Source of the DNA: CAXXOK01 sp964640955
Lineage (GTDB): Bacteria > Bacillota > Clostridia > Christensenellales > Aristaeellaceae
Direction: 5' to 3'
NCBI GenBank assembly: GCA_964640955.1
Contig: CAZXJI010000017.1
Span: 1 to 64,000, forward strand
Length of the DNA stretch: 64,000 nt
Shown here one piece after another: positions 53,254 through 62,605 of the stretch. The stretch's first letter is position 1; every line of letters starts with the position of its first letter. The notes under the pieces are model-generated. The model saw only the letters and a program-made list of their open reading frames with translations, was not told the DNA's origin and made no database searches. Both the position numbers and the translations under genes were made by a program.

Positions 53254-55398
53254 TTACGGCTTTTCGGCCGGGGCGGGCGCGTTCGCCGCCGTACCGTTCG
53301 GCAGGCCGTTCGCGCCGTTCGCCGGCTCCTCCGGCCCACCGCGGTGGAAACCCCCGCCCAGCGTGGTTTTGCGGATCACCGTGTCAAACAGGGTCAACAG
53401 CGCCGGCAGCACCGTGACGACCATCAGCAGCGAAAACAGCGTTCCGCGGCCCAAAAGCGTTCCCAGCTCCGCGACGATGGCGTTGGTGGAGGTCATGGCC
53501 AGGGTGAAGCCCGCCGTGGACAGGATGGCCGCCGAGGTGATCAGCGCCAGAATGTTGTCGCCCAGCGCCTTGCGAATGGCCTCGCGCTTGGGGAGCTTTC
53601 GGCGGTTGCCCAGGTACCGGTCGGCCAGCAGGATGGCGTAATCCACCGTGGAGCCCAGCTGCACGGTGCTGATGACCAGATAGCCGATAAAGTTGTACGT
53701 CTGCCCCGTAAAGTAGGCCAGCGAGAGGTTGAGCCATATGGCCGACTCGATGGTGAACAACAGCAGGAACGGGATGCTCAGGGACTTGTAGGTGATCAGC
53801 AGCACCAGAAAGATGCCGATGACGGCGCACAGGTTGACCACGCCCGTATCCCTGGAAACGATGGTGCGCATGTCGTAGAGCGTTGCGCTCTCCCCGGCGA
53901 GCCAGGTGTCGCCGTCGTAATAGGCTTCGGCGGTAGCGTCGACCGCCTCGACGGTCGCAAAGGCCGTATCGCCCTCGTAATCCGTATCCGTATACAGGAT
54001 GATGCGGGTATAGTTGGCGGAATAGAAGTTGTCCGTCACCGATTCGTCCAGATAGGCCGCGGGTACCGACGCGCCCACCGTGGCCGCGTAGGACACCACC
54101 TGCGTCACGTGGGAAAGTTCGGCAAGCGCCTCGCTCAGCTCCGCCTCGCGCCCGGCGTCCCCGCGCGGCACCAGCAGCACCAGCGCGTTCTCCTTGCCGA
54201 AGCGCTGCTCGATGGCGGCCGCGTCCTGCCCGGCGCGGGAGGAAGCGGCCAGGTCGCCCATGCCGTACAGGAAGTCGATCTGCCGCTGCGCCAGGAAGCA
54301 CGGCAGCACGATCAGCACCACGATGATGAGCATCGGCACGCTGACCTTGCACAGCCAGCGGCCCGTCTTCTTCAATTCGGGGATGAAGGGACGGTGGCGG
54401 GTGCGTTCGATCAGCTTATCGGCGGCCAGCGTTAGCGACGGCAGGAAGAGCATCACCGACGCGAAGCTCAGCAGCACGCCCTTGACCAGGTTGAGCCCCA
54501 GGTCCGGCCCGATGCCGAAGCGCATGAACATCAGCGCCAGAAAGCCGATGGCCGTGGTGGCGGCGCTGGCGGCGATGGCGGGCAGCGCCTTTCTCATGGC
54601 GCGGCGCATGGCCTCCTGCGGCTCGTAGCGCTTGCGGTAGGCGGCAAAGCTGTGCAGCAGGAATATCGCGTAATCCAGCGATACGGCCATCTGCAGAATG
54701 GGGCTGACCGTCTGGGTGATAAAGCTGACCTCGCCCCAGAAGGCGTTGGTGCCGATGTTGATGAGCACCGCGACCCCGATGGACAAAAGGAACAGCAGCG
54801 GTTCCACCCACGAGCCGGTGGTCAGAACCAGAATGAGCAAAATGACCGGCACCAGGATGAGCATGGCGTTGATCACTTCGGTGTAGCTCATTTCCTGGGC
54901 GTTGGCGGTGTTCACCGCGTCGCCGGATACGGCGTTGTTCTCGCCGATCAGCGCGCGGATGGCCGCCACGGTGTCCTTCTCCCGGCCGTTTTCAACGGTC
55001 ACGGAGTACAGGGCGGCCCCGTCCTGATAATAGGCGGAGACGGTCGCCGCGTCCAGCGCCGAAAGCGGGGTGGTCAAAAGCGTCCCGCGGCCGACCACGT
55101 CGTCAAGCCACGTGACCGCGGCCACCCCGTCGAGCGCTTTGAGCTCGTCGGCATAGCGTAGCGCCTCGTTTACGTCCACGTCCGTTATCATAACCCGGGC
55201 GTTGGGCAATTCGCCGCCGAACTCGCTCTCCATCAGGCTCAAAGCCTGGGTGGAAGGCGCGTCGGCGGGCAGGTAATCCACCATGTTGTAGTTGACCGTC
55301 ACCAGCTGCGCGAAAAACGGGCTGACGGCGGCGAGCACGAGAAAGAGGATCAGGAACCATTTGCGGTGCCGTAGCACCCAACCTGCGCTTTTGTCCAT
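53254..55398 (-). CDS. MMPL/RND-type membrane transporter
   Basis: A 714-residue protein with two sets of membrane helices (helix 1 at residues 10-30; a cluster near residues 180-350 including LVPVILLILVLTTGSWVEPL and PILQMAVSLDYAIFLLHSFA; another near 520-690) separated by extracellular domains, the MMPL/HMG-CoA-reductase-like sterol-sensing pattern. It probably moves lipids, surface polymers or drugs, driven by a proton gradient. It is divergent from a TetR gene with shared operator. No ATPase. Confidence 0.88.
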   Translation of the reverse strand: MDKSAGWVLRHRKWFLILFLVLAAVSPFFAQLVTVNYNMVDYLPADAPSTQALSLMESEFGGELPNARVMITDVDVNEALRYADELKALDGVAAVTWLDDVVGRGTLLTTPLSALDAATVSAYYQDGAALYSVTVENGREKDTVAAIRALIGENNAVSGDAVNTANAQEMSYTEVINAMLILVPVILLILVLTTGSWVEPLLFLLSIGVAVLINIGTNAFWGEVSFITQTVSPILQMAVSLDYAIFLLHSFAAYRKRYEPQEAMRRAMRKALPAIAASAATTAIGFLALMFMRFGIGPDLGLNLVKGVLLSFASVMLFLPSLTLAADKLIERTRHRPFIPELKKTGRWLCKVSVPMLIIVVLIVLPCFLAQRQIDFLYGMGDLAASSRAGQDAAAIEQRFGKENALVLLVPRGDAGREAELSEALAELSHVTQVVSYAATVGASVPAAYLDESVTDNFYSANYTRIILYTDTDYEGDTAFATVEAVDATAEAYYDGDTWLAGESATLYDMRTIVSRDTGVVNLCAVIGIFLVLLITYKSLSIPFLLLFTIESAIWLNLSLAYFTGQTYNFIGYLVISTVQLGSTVDYAILLADRYLGNRRKLPKREAIRKALGDNILALITSAAILSTAGFTLAMTSTNAIVAELGTLLGRGTLFSLLMVVTVLPALLTLFDTVIRKTTLGGGFHRGGPEEPANGANGLPNGTAANAPAPAEKP

Positions 55399-55502
55399 AC
55401 GTTACGCTTGCGGCCGGTCGTCGCAGCCCGGTTGTGAAAGGGGCGGCATGCGGCCCGATAGCCCTCCTTGCCTGGATAAGGTCGCGAAGAATACCGACAC
55501 GA

Positions 55503-55517
55503 TGTTGACATTCAACA
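55503..55517. promoter_or_regulatory. TetR-type operator between the TetR and MMPL genes
   Basis: TGTTGA-CAT-TCAACA is a perfect inverted repeat. It overlaps the -35 of the plus-strand promoter and lies just downstream of the start point of the minus-strand promoter, so one bound dimer could block both. Confidence 0.7.
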
Positions 55518-55533
55518 CAATGTATAATATAAT
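55505..55533 (+). promoter_or_regulatory. Promoter of the TetR gene
   Basis: Consensus TTGACA (55505-55510) and consensus TATAAT (55528-55533), 17 bases apart. The start point would be near 55540; the TetR start codon is at 55643. Confidence 0.75.
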
Positions 55534-55554
55534 CACTCGTGTTGGATAAGTCAA
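55526..55554 (-). promoter_or_regulatory. Promoter of the MMPL operon
   Basis: Minus-strand TTGACT (55554-55549) and TATATT (55531-55526), 17 bases apart. Its -10 lies over the plus-strand -10, so the two promoters face away from each other and share DNA. A weaker repeat GTTG/CAAC lies at 55541-55555. Confidence 0.65.
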
Positions 55555-55642
55555 CCGACACTTGCACCCGTTGTGTCCGTAGCCATACAGATTGCCGGAA
55601 AATGTTGCCTAGTCACGGATTGTTTACATTTGGGAGGCGTCT

Positions 55643-56242
55643 ATGCGTATCAAAAAGGATGACCGCAGGGTGAAATACACCAAAATGGTGCTGCGCGACA
55701 GCCTGATGAAGCTGCTGGCGGAGAAGGATATCTCCCGCATCACCATCAAGGAAATCTGCGAAAACGCGGATATCAACCGCGCCACCTTCTATGCCCACTA
55801 TACCGACCAGTACGACCTGCTCGACAAGATCGAAAACGAGCTGTTCGACAATATCCGCGTGTATTTAAGCAAATTCGAGCGTGCCGGCGCCCCGCGCAGC
55901 GACTCTGAGTGGAGCGACACGGTGGGCATGGTAGCCAACATCTTCGACTATCTCAAAGAAAACGCCGCCCTGTGCAAGCTGCTGCTCAACGACAAGCGGA
56001 ACCTGGACTTCCAGAAGCGCATCATGACGCTGGTGTACGACCCGTACTTCACCCAGCTGGGCAGCGGGGACACCTTTACCGCGGAGGAGATGGAGTACGT
56101 GTACGCTTTCGCGCTCACGGGCTTCGTGGGCGCGGTGCAGGCGTGGCTGGACAACGACATGCGCCAGAGCAGCCGCGCGATTGCGGAACTGCTGGTGAGG
56201 CTGTTCTACCGTATTTCGGATGGGCTGCAGAAAAAGAACTGA
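55643..56242 (+). CDS. TetR-family transcriptional regulator
   Basis: A 199-residue regulator. The HTH is at residues about 25-50 (ISRITIKEICENADINRATFY, then AHYTDQYDLL) with the YxHF-like FYAHYTDQYDL end usual for TetR; the C-terminal part is the ligand/dimerisation domain. It is divergent from the MMPL operon, which it likely represses, together with itself. The ligand is unknown, likely a hydrophobic compound or antimicrobial. GGGAGG lies about 8 bases upstream of the ATG. Confidence 0.88.
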   Translation: MRIKKDDRRVKYTKMVLRDSLMKLLAEKDISRITIKEICENADINRATFYAHYTDQYDLLDKIENELFDNIRVYLSKFERAGAPRSDSEWSDTVGMVANIFDYLKENAALCKLLLNDKRNLDFQKRIMTLVYDPYFTQLGSGDTFTAEEMEYVYAFALTGFVGAVQAWLDNDMRQSSRAIAELLVRLFYRISDGLQKKN

Positions 56243-56257
56243 TTTTGTTTTATGCAA

Positions 56258-56289
56258 AAAGGCGCCGGATACCGATATCCGGCGCCTTT
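56258..56289. terminator. Bidirectional terminator between TetR and PHP genes
   Basis: A 13-base-pair stem AAAGGCGCCGGAT / ATCCGGCGCCTTT (56258-56270 and 56277-56289) with a 6-base loop, A- and T-runs on both sides. It stops TetR (plus) and the PHP gene (minus). Confidence 0.85.
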
Positions 56290-56328
56290 CCTTTGTGTAA
56301 AACGACGGGCGGCGGCATTAGCGCCGCG

Positions 56329-57111
56329 TTATTTCAGCAGATCGTCGCAGGTCGGCGTGCTGACGGGCTCGGCGTCCGCGCCCAGCACCGTTACCGGCAG
56401 CGCCACAGGCGCGAGGGGGACGCCGGCCGGCGGCTCCGCGGGGGCGATCAGGGTGAAGGGCGTGCCGGCGCAGACGCGCCTTACAAAATCCGCAACGCCG
56501 GTCAGCGGCGTATCCAGCGCGACTCCGGAAAGCTCCGGCCACCGCAGGCTGTGGATGTCGCTGCCCGCCAGCATCGTAAGCCCGAGGTTTTTGGCATAGC
56601 GGTACGCGTGCCGGTTCGATGCCGGCGTATTGGGGACGTTGTAGACCTCCGCGCCGTCCACGCAGGCGGTGTTCAGGTAGATGCGGTGAAGGTATTCCCG
56701 GTCGCGGAAGGGGTGGGCCTGCACCACGCAGCCGCCGTATCGCCGCACCTCGCGGTACTGCTCGGCGCGCGTCCAGCGCTTGACCTCGGGATGCGCGTAC
56801 AGCCACGCCTTGTCCAGCCCGTAAACGAGGTACTCGTCGCCGTCGTAGTTTTGCTCCCAGCCGAAAAACACCGGGAAGCCGCGCTTGTCGCCCTCGTCTT
56901 TAGCGTCCTCGTACCCCGAGCAGAAGCGGTCGACCTGCTCGCGCCACGGCAGGAAGCGATCCACCGCCGTGTTGCCGCCGAAGAAATGATCGGTCACGAA
57001 AATGCCCGCGTAGCCCAGGTCCTGGTAAAAGGGAATGTAATCGCGGCCGCGGACGACGCTGCAGGCGCTGGCCTGGGCCGTGTGCAGATGGGTCTCGTAC
57101 CGGTAGAGCAT
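56329..57111 (-). CDS. PHP-domain metal-dependent phosphoesterase
   Basis: A 260-residue protein of the PHP superfamily. The metal motif ETHLHT has His8 and His10; VTDHFF and the final GSDIHS hold further ligands (His in QAHPF). Related proteins hydrolyse 3'-5' phosphodiesters, histidinol phosphate or short nucleic acids. The C-terminal 50 residues are Pro/Val/Ala-rich and of low complexity. It lies beyond the transglutaminase gene but in the same direction, so it could be co-transcribed with it. Substrate unknown. Confidence 0.8.
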   Translation of the reverse strand: MLYRYETHLHTAQASACSVVRGRDYIPFYQDLGYAGIFVTDHFFGGNTAVDRFLPWREQVDRFCSGYEDAKDEGDKRGFPVFFGWEQNYDGDEYLVYGLDKAWLYAHPEVKRWTRAEQYREVRRYGGCVVQAHPFRDREYLHRIYLNTACVDGAEVYNVPNTPASNRHAYRYAKNLGLTMLAGSDIHSLRWPELSGVALDTPLTGVADFVRRVCAGTPFTLIAPAEPPAGVPLAPVALPVTVLGADAEPVSTPTCDDLLK

Positions 57112-57192
57112 GAACGACGTCCTTTCGGGCCGGCCGGTGAAAAAAGGCGGCCGCGCGGCAAGCGGATGACACGCGATCGGGCGGGCGGCGCG

Positions 57193-59802
57193 TTAAGGCG
57201 CGCGACGCCTGCGCCGCGGGGGAGATTCGGCGGAAGCGGGCGGGTCCGCCTTCGGTGTCTCCGGTTTTTTCGTTGCGGGCGGCGGTGCGGCCGCTTCGGG
57301 CGCGCCGCCGTTGGCTTTGTCCGGCGCGGGCGGCTTGCCCTTTGCTTCGGGTTTGGCGGGCGGCGGATTGCCGGGGCGCGGCGCGGGCCTGCCCTGCTGC
57401 GCGGCGGGGCGCGCCGCCGCCTCTCCCCTGCCGGACGGCCGGGGCGGCCGGAAAGCCAGCTTCTTCTTGGGCGGATCGTGAGGGGCCGGGGTATCCAGCA
57501 CGCGGTAGAAGCGCGGGTCAAAGGCCACGGCCAGCAGGAAGCGCACGCGCCGGAACACGGAGGAGCCGCGATACCCTTTGCGGAACACCTCGCGGGCGCT
57601 GTGCACCTGTTCGGGGCCGGGCGCGACCCGGCTGTAGTTGCTCAGCGCCAGAATGCTCCACAGCGGCAGGATGGGCGTGGGGAAGCCCCGTACCCCGTCC
57701 ACGCGACGGGCGAAGCTGAGCGGCGTTTCGCCCTTCTTAGGCTGGCGCTTGGCGTACCCCAGCAACCGCCGCACCGCCGCACCGTAGACGAATACGCGCG
57801 CCCTGGCGTCCGGTTGCCGTTTGGCGATGTGATCGGGCATGCGCAGCGCGATGCGCGTGACCAGCGCCGCGACCGCCGCCGCGGCCAGCAGCCACAGCCA
57901 CGGGAAAGGGTTGGGCGTGTCGTCCTCGGGGGTGGCATCGGGGTTGTCGTCCGATTGATCCTGCGGCGGCTGGGACGGCGTCGGCGTGGGCGGCTGGGCG
58001 GAGGTCCCCGGCTCGGGCGTCGGCGTGGTGGTATTCTGCTCGTCGGACGTGGAGGTGGGCGTGGCCGTGGGGGTCGGCGAGGGCGAGGGTGAGGGGGACG
58101 CCTGCGCGTCGCCCTGCGTCTGGTCGGGTGCGGTGGTGTTTCCCTCCTGAAGCGGCGTCGGGTCGAAAGGCACCCAGCCGAAACCCTCGAAATAGACCTC
58201 CGTCCACGCGTGCGCCTCCCGGCCGGTTACATAGGCGAAGCCGTCCGACGCGGGCTGGGCCAGAAAACCCTCCACGTAGCGCGCGGGCAACCCCGCCATG
58301 CGACACATGACCGTCATGGCCGAGGCGTAATAGGTGCAGTAGCCCTCCTTGCCCACGTAGAGGAAATACGTCACAAAATCCAGGTTCGTCGGCGGCGTTT
58401 GGGGGGTGAGGGTGTAGCGGTAGTATTTCTGCAGGTGCCGCATGATCGCCATGGCTTTGCCATAGGGCGTGCTTTCGTTCTGCACGATGTTCTGCACGTC
58501 GCTGTATACCTTCTGCTCCATGTGGCCGGGCAGCTGGGTGTAGGTATCGTAGAACTCCGAGTAATACGCGTCGTCCTTCTGGGCGGCGTTGATCAACGCC
58601 TCCAGCCCCGCGTCGCCGCCCTCGAAAACCGGCGCGTACACGGTGTAACGGTCGCCCAGCTTCAGATCGCGGGTGATGAACAGCTCGCTGGACTCGTTAA
58701 AATAAGCCACCATGTCGCCCGTCATGGTCAGGGAGCGCAAAAACACCGGCGTGAAAACGGTGGAGGCGGCGTCGTTCTGCATCTGTACGGAAACGGCCTT
58801 TTCGTCCAGCAGCGCGGAAACGCTGCGGATGGCCTCGCTGGGCATCAGCTCCAGAAAGGCCTTGCGGCGCTGGGCCTGCCAGCGGGGGTTGATGTAGAGG
58901 TAACGCTTGCCGCTGGAGGTGTCGGTGAAGGAACGGCCGTCGTAATAGTCCCTGGAAACGGCGCGCAGAAGGGTCTTCCGGTCGGTCTTGACCATCATCA
59001 CGGGAAAATCGGTGGGTTGCGCCTCGCCGCCCAGCTGGTTGTTGCCCATAGGGTAGTAGCCGTAGCTGCCCAGGGTGAACACGTCGCGCGGCTCGGTGAA
59101 GAACAGATAGTTGGTAATGGTCTGCTTAAGCTCCGTAGCGGCCGTTTCCAGCGGCGCGAGCGTCACCCGGCCGGCCGGCGTGAGCAGGAAGGACAAAAGC
59201 ACTGCGACCAGCGCCATGGGCAGCACGTGCAGCAGGTTGATCTTCTCGTGCGCTTCCTGCGACATCATCAAAAGCAGCGCCACCAGCGCGGGCGCCACGT
59301 ACCAGAACAGGTGCCCCTTGCCCAGGCTCCACAGCCCGAACAGCGTGACCACCACGATCAGCGCCGAAGGGAGGAAGCCCACGCCGCGCTTGGCGAACAC
59401 GAAGCTCAGCACCGTAACCAGCGCCGTCATAAGCCCGGCCACCTGCGCGCCGTACACGGGCAGCGCGACCGTATAGCCGGAAAAATACAGCGCCATGGCC
59501 TTGAAGCCTTCCCACGCATCCCCCAGCAGCCCGGCGTGGGACAACAGAAACTGCGCCGCCGTGCCCACGCCCAGCAGTACGGCCAGCAGCACGCGCAGCT
59601 TTCTGGTAGACGAAAACACCGTGAAAACGACGAGCGTCCCCAGCGAGATGAGCAGCGAGGCGACCAGGTAGCGATCCAGCTCGAAGGCGAGCAGCAGGGG
59701 TACGGTGATGCCGGCGGACAGCAAAAACGCCACGCCCAGCCGGGTCAGCGGCTCCTTATGCATCAACGCCGGTTTGCGCAACGCCGCGCCCCCTTTCCCC
59801 AT
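57193..59802 (-). CDS. Membrane transglutaminase-like protein (TgpA/DUF3488 type)
   Basis: An 869-residue protein with six or seven membrane helices in the first 200 residues, an extracytoplasmic transglutaminase-like domain, a Pro/Ser/Thr-rich linker, another membrane helix (PWLWLLAAAAVAALVTRIAL) and a long proline/alanine-rich cytoplasmic tail. The Cys-His-Asp triad is Cys489 (EGYCTYYAS), His531 (EAHAWTE) and Asp547 (FDPTP). Its start at 59802 is uncertain: TTG 59781 has a much better AAAGGGGG site 7 bases upstream. It is the last gene of the operon after MoxR ATPase and DUF58, a common trio whose natural substrate is unknown. Confidence 0.83.
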   Translation of the reverse strand: MGKGGAALRKPALMHKEPLTRLGVAFLLSAGITVPLLLAFELDRYLVASLLISLGTLVVFTVFSSTRKLRVLLAVLLGVGTAAQFLLSHAGLLGDAWEGFKAMALYFSGYTVALPVYGAQVAGLMTALVTVLSFVFAKRGVGFLPSALIVVVTLFGLWSLGKGHLFWYVAPALVALLLMMSQEAHEKINLLHVLPMALVAVLLSFLLTPAGRVTLAPLETAATELKQTITNYLFFTEPRDVFTLGSYGYYPMGNNQLGGEAQPTDFPVMMVKTDRKTLLRAVSRDYYDGRSFTDTSSGKRYLYINPRWQAQRRKAFLELMPSEAIRSVSALLDEKAVSVQMQNDAASTVFTPVFLRSLTMTGDMVAYFNESSELFITRDLKLGDRYTVYAPVFEGGDAGLEALINAAQKDDAYYSEFYDTYTQLPGHMEQKVYSDVQNIVQNESTPYGKAMAIMRHLQKYYRYTLTPQTPPTNLDFVTYFLYVGKEGYCTYYASAMTVMCRMAGLPARYVEGFLAQPASDGFAYVTGREAHAWTEVYFEGFGWVPFDPTPLQEGNTTAPDQTQGDAQASPSPSPSPTPTATPTSTSDEQNTTTPTPEPGTSAQPPTPTPSQPPQDQSDDNPDATPEDDTPNPFPWLWLLAAAAVAALVTRIALRMPDHIAKRQPDARARVFVYGAAVRRLLGYAKRQPKKGETPLSFARRVDGVRGFPTPILPLWSILALSNYSRVAPGPEQVHSAREVFRKGYRGSSVFRRVRFLLAVAFDPRFYRVLDTPAPHDPPKKKLAFRPPRPSGRGEAAARPAAQQGRPAPRPGNPPPAKPEAKGKPPAPDKANGGAPEAAAPPPATKKPETPKADPPASAESPPRRRRRAP

Positions 59803-59818
59803 TCCCGCTTCGGGCGCC

Positions 59819-60976
59819 TCACCCCTGGGGCGAGACGAAATTGACCTCCACGCCCTGCTGCTGCAGACGGCCGACCAGCGCTTGCAGGTCGCCGTCCTTG
59901 GGGGTGAAGGTGACCAGGTAGAGCCGGACGTTGGGCCCCATGCGCTTCATGCGGCCGATCAGGTCCACCAGCACGCTGGTCAGCCGCGTGGTGATGATGA
60001 CCACCGCGCCGGTCTTGCGCAGGTCGTTCATCTGCATGAGGATGACGCGCTCGAACTGCTCCGTTTCGTTGAACGTGCAGCGCGCCAGCTCCTCCAGAAG
60101 GATCGTGAGCCCCATGCTGCCGTGGTACTCCATGGGCCGGTCGCCCACCAGCGGCAGACGCACGGGGTTTTCGTGGCTGATCTGGCAGCTGACCACCGAG
60201 GCCGCCGTTTCCAGCACCGCGTCCTGCAGGTAATTGAGCTTGTCGGGGTCCATCCCCGCGGGCAGGGCGGGCGGAGAGGTGTCCATCAGCACCAGCGCGT
60301 CGGGCAAAGCCGGCTCCTCGAACTGGCGGATCATCAATTCCTGCTTGCGGGCGCTCATTTTCCAGTGGATGCGCTTGAGTGGGTCGCCGGGCTGGTAGCC
60401 CCGCACGTCGCTGGGGCTGGAGGGGTCTTCCATGGCGCGCTTCATGGTCTCCACGCCCATGTCGCCCGCGGCGAAGGTGAGCGGCTCCACGTCGAAGGGC
60501 ACCGGCAAAACGAGCAGCTCGTTGCCCGCGCTCTCCGGCTTATGCTCTTTTTTGAAAAAACCGAACACGTCGCTGACGGTAAAGCTTTCCACGCCCGGGA
60601 ACATGGCCCCCACGTGCTCGGCCGCGAAGCGGTAGGCCACCTTCTGCCGGCGGCGGCCCAGCTGCGTTAAATGGATGGTGGCCGCCGGCGTGTTGCTGGT
60701 GGCGCGCATCCTGAGGCTCACGGGGGCGATGGGGAGGATGCTTTTATGGCTTACGGAGACCTCCATGGACACGTTGTCGCCGCGGTTGACGCGCGTGTTG
60801 TTTAGCCCGTGGGTGACCCGTACGGATTTTTCCGCCAGCCGGACGCTCAGGAAAGCCAGCGCCCACGCGATGGCGATGAGCAGCGCCAAAAGCAGGTACA
60901 GCCGGTTGCCCATGGACAGGGCGCACAGCAGCAGAAAAACGAAGCTGACGCCCAGGCTGATTAACGTCGATTTCAT
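59819..60976 (-). CDS. DUF58-family membrane protein
   Basis: A 385-residue protein with two N-terminal membrane helices (residues 5-45) and a large cytoplasmic domain. The DUF58 signature GYQPGDPLKRIHWKMSAR is near residue 210 and is followed by a von Willebrand A-like part (LVLMDTSPPA). The family works with MoxR ATPases and transglutaminase proteins. Ends 16 bases before the transglutaminase gene. Confidence 0.88.
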   Translation of the reverse strand: MKSTLISLGVSFVFLLLCALSMGNRLYLLLALLIAIAWALAFLSVRLAEKSVRVTHGLNNTRVNRGDNVSMEVSVSHKSILPIAPVSLRMRATSNTPAATIHLTQLGRRRQKVAYRFAAEHVGAMFPGVESFTVSDVFGFFKKEHKPESAGNELLVLPVPFDVEPLTFAAGDMGVETMKRAMEDPSSPSDVRGYQPGDPLKRIHWKMSARKQELMIRQFEEPALPDALVLMDTSPPALPAGMDPDKLNYLQDAVLETAASVVSCQISHENPVRLPLVGDRPMEYHGSMGLTILLEELARCTFNETEQFERVILMQMNDLRKTGAVVIITTRLTSVLVDLIGRMKRMGPNVRLYLVTFTPKDGDLQALVGRLQQQGVEVNFVSPQG

Positions 60977-61028
60977 GGTACCGTCCTTTGATGCGGGGGC
61001 CGCATGGCTCGCCCGTTCCCGCCGGCCG

Positions 61029-61976
61029 TCAGGAAAGGCGGATGGGCACGGGCACGTTTTCCATGACCGCCACGAGGATCCGCTCGGCGGTGATGCCCTT
61101 CATTTTGGCTTCGGGGTTGGGAAAGATGCGGTGCGAAAGCACCGGGATCGCCATGCGCTGCACGTCCTCGGGAAGGATGTAGTCCCGCTCGTTGAGCAGG
61201 GCGCAGGCCTGCGCGCCGCGGATGAGGGCGATGGCGCCGCGCGTGGATACCCCGAGCTGAAGGGAGGGGTGCGTGCGCGTCATGGCGGCGATGTTGGCGA
61301 TGTAGTGGCGCACTTCCTTGCTGCAGTACACCGTGCCGATCATGTTCTGCATTTCCACCACGTCGTTTGCGTCGCACACGGGCTGCAGGTTCTCCTGCGG
61401 CTTCACCGTGCCGCTGAAGCGGTCGAGCACCGCCATTTCTTCCTCCATTGTGGGATAGCCCATGGAGATGCGCAGAAAAAAGCGATCCATCTGCGCCTCC
61501 GGTAGCGGATAGGTGCCTACGAACTCGCCGGGGTTCTGCGTGGCCAGCACCATAAAAGGCTGCGGAAGGGGATGGGTCACGCCGTCCACCGTCACCTGAT
61601 ACTCCTCCATGGTTTCCAAAAGGGAGGACTGGGTTTTGGGGGAGGTTCGGTTGATTTCGTCGGCCAGCACGATCTGACACATGACGGCGCCGGGATGGAA
61701 CTCCATTTCGCCGGTTTTCATGTTGACCATGGTGAAGCCGGTCACGTCGCTGGGCACCACGTCGGGGGTAAACTGGATGCGGTTGAAGCTGCAGTTGAGC
61801 GACTTGGCCAAAGCGCTGACCATGGTGGTCTTGCCGGTGCCGGGGACGTCCTCGATCAGCACGTGGCCCTTGCAGAGCATCGCGATCAACGCCAGTTCGA
61901 TCACCTCGTCCTTACCGACGATGACCTTGCCGATGTTCTGCTTCAGAGCGGCGATTACACGCCGGGGATTGAGCAT
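61029..61976 (-). CDS. MoxR-family AAA+ ATPase
   Basis: A 315-residue ATPase. Walker A VPGTGKTT is at residues 44-51 and Walker B IVLADE at 102-107, then NRTSPKTQSSLLE, the sensor-arm region. MoxR proteins act as chaperone-like ATPases for metal-protein or membrane-complex assembly. ATG 61976 has AAAGGAG 8 bases upstream, deciding the start. It heads the operon with DUF58 and transglutaminase. Confidence 0.9.
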   Translation of the reverse strand: MLNPRRVIAALKQNIGKVIVGKDEVIELALIAMLCKGHVLIEDVPGTGKTTMVSALAKSLNCSFNRIQFTPDVVPSDVTGFTMVNMKTGEMEFHPGAVMCQIVLADEINRTSPKTQSSLLETMEEYQVTVDGVTHPLPQPFMVLATQNPGEFVGTYPLPEAQMDRFFLRISMGYPTMEEEMAVLDRFSGTVKPQENLQPVCDANDVVEMQNMIGTVYCSKEVRHYIANIAAMTRTHPSLQLGVSTRGAIALIRGAQACALLNERDYILPEDVQRMAIPVLSHRIFPNPEAKMKGITAERILVAVMENVPVPIRLS

Positions 61977-62164
61977 ATCAAAGGCTCCTTTATGCGGGAA
62001 TGGGGAGGATGTGGACACACAAGACCAGTATAACGGATCGACCGGCGCTTTACAAGACTGCCGCGGATGTTTTACGCCGTTACAGTCCTACACGGAAACG
62101 GAGGAACCCTCGCCTCGAACCTTGACATCCGCGCGGACTTCGGCTACAATAAAGCCCGGTTCAC

Positions 62165-62241
62165 GCGCCCGTAGCTCAGTTGGATAGAGCGTCAGACTCC
62201 GACTCTGAAGGCCATGCGTTCGAATCGCACCGGGCGTACCA
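62165..62241 (+). tRNA. tRNA-Arg (anticodon CCG)
   Basis: A cloverleaf with acceptor stem GCGCCCG / CGGGCGT (first pair a G-U), D arm, anticodon stem TCAGA / TCTGA with loop CTCCGAC (anticodon CCG at 62199-62201, reading CGG), T loop TTCGAAT and an encoded CCA end. The T stem has one mismatched pair. It has an isolated position with a strong terminator after it. Confidence 0.9.
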
Positions 62242-62243
62242 GA

Positions 62244-62279
62244 CAGAATCCCTGAAACCAGTTGGTTTCAGGGATTCTG
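62244..62279 (+). terminator. Terminator of the tRNA gene
   Basis: A 17-base-pair perfect stem (62244-62260 with 62263-62279) and a 2-base GT loop, starting 3 bases after the tRNA CCA, with CGTTTCTG following. Very stable. Confidence 0.8.
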
Positions 62280-62605
62280 CGTTTCTGTACCTGTAAACAA
62301 ACACGCTCTGAAAAAGATCGCTTTCTTTCCATCGTTCAGAAAACGGTCATTGGGCGGAGAGCTTTATCCCGTTATCCCATGTTTTTTCTGATGGACGGGC
62401 CTACCGGTCCAGTATTATTGTATGATCATAGATATTACTAATAACAGTTCGCGGATTCTCCCCCGTCAACCCTCCATCAGCCTGCGATTTGCCATGCGCG
62501 GCGCCGGCAAATTCCAGGAGAGGGCATTCAAAATGCAACCGGGAGAATGGAGGCGGCGATGGTGCTGATACGCTCCACCGCACATGGCGGTATAACGCCT
62601 GTTCG
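62280..62605. other. Intergenic stretch with no supported gene
   Basis: About 325 bases between the tRNA terminator and the GntR stop codon. AT-rich around 62400-62450. The open frames (for example 62401-62583 minus) have no recognisable pattern. Nothing else seen. Confidence 0.4.

Noticed and set aside
55909..58092. A 727-residue open frame on the plus strand
   Set aside because: Overlaps TetR, PHP and transglutaminase genes, all with clear motifs; its composition is Gly-Arg repeats typical of shadow frames.
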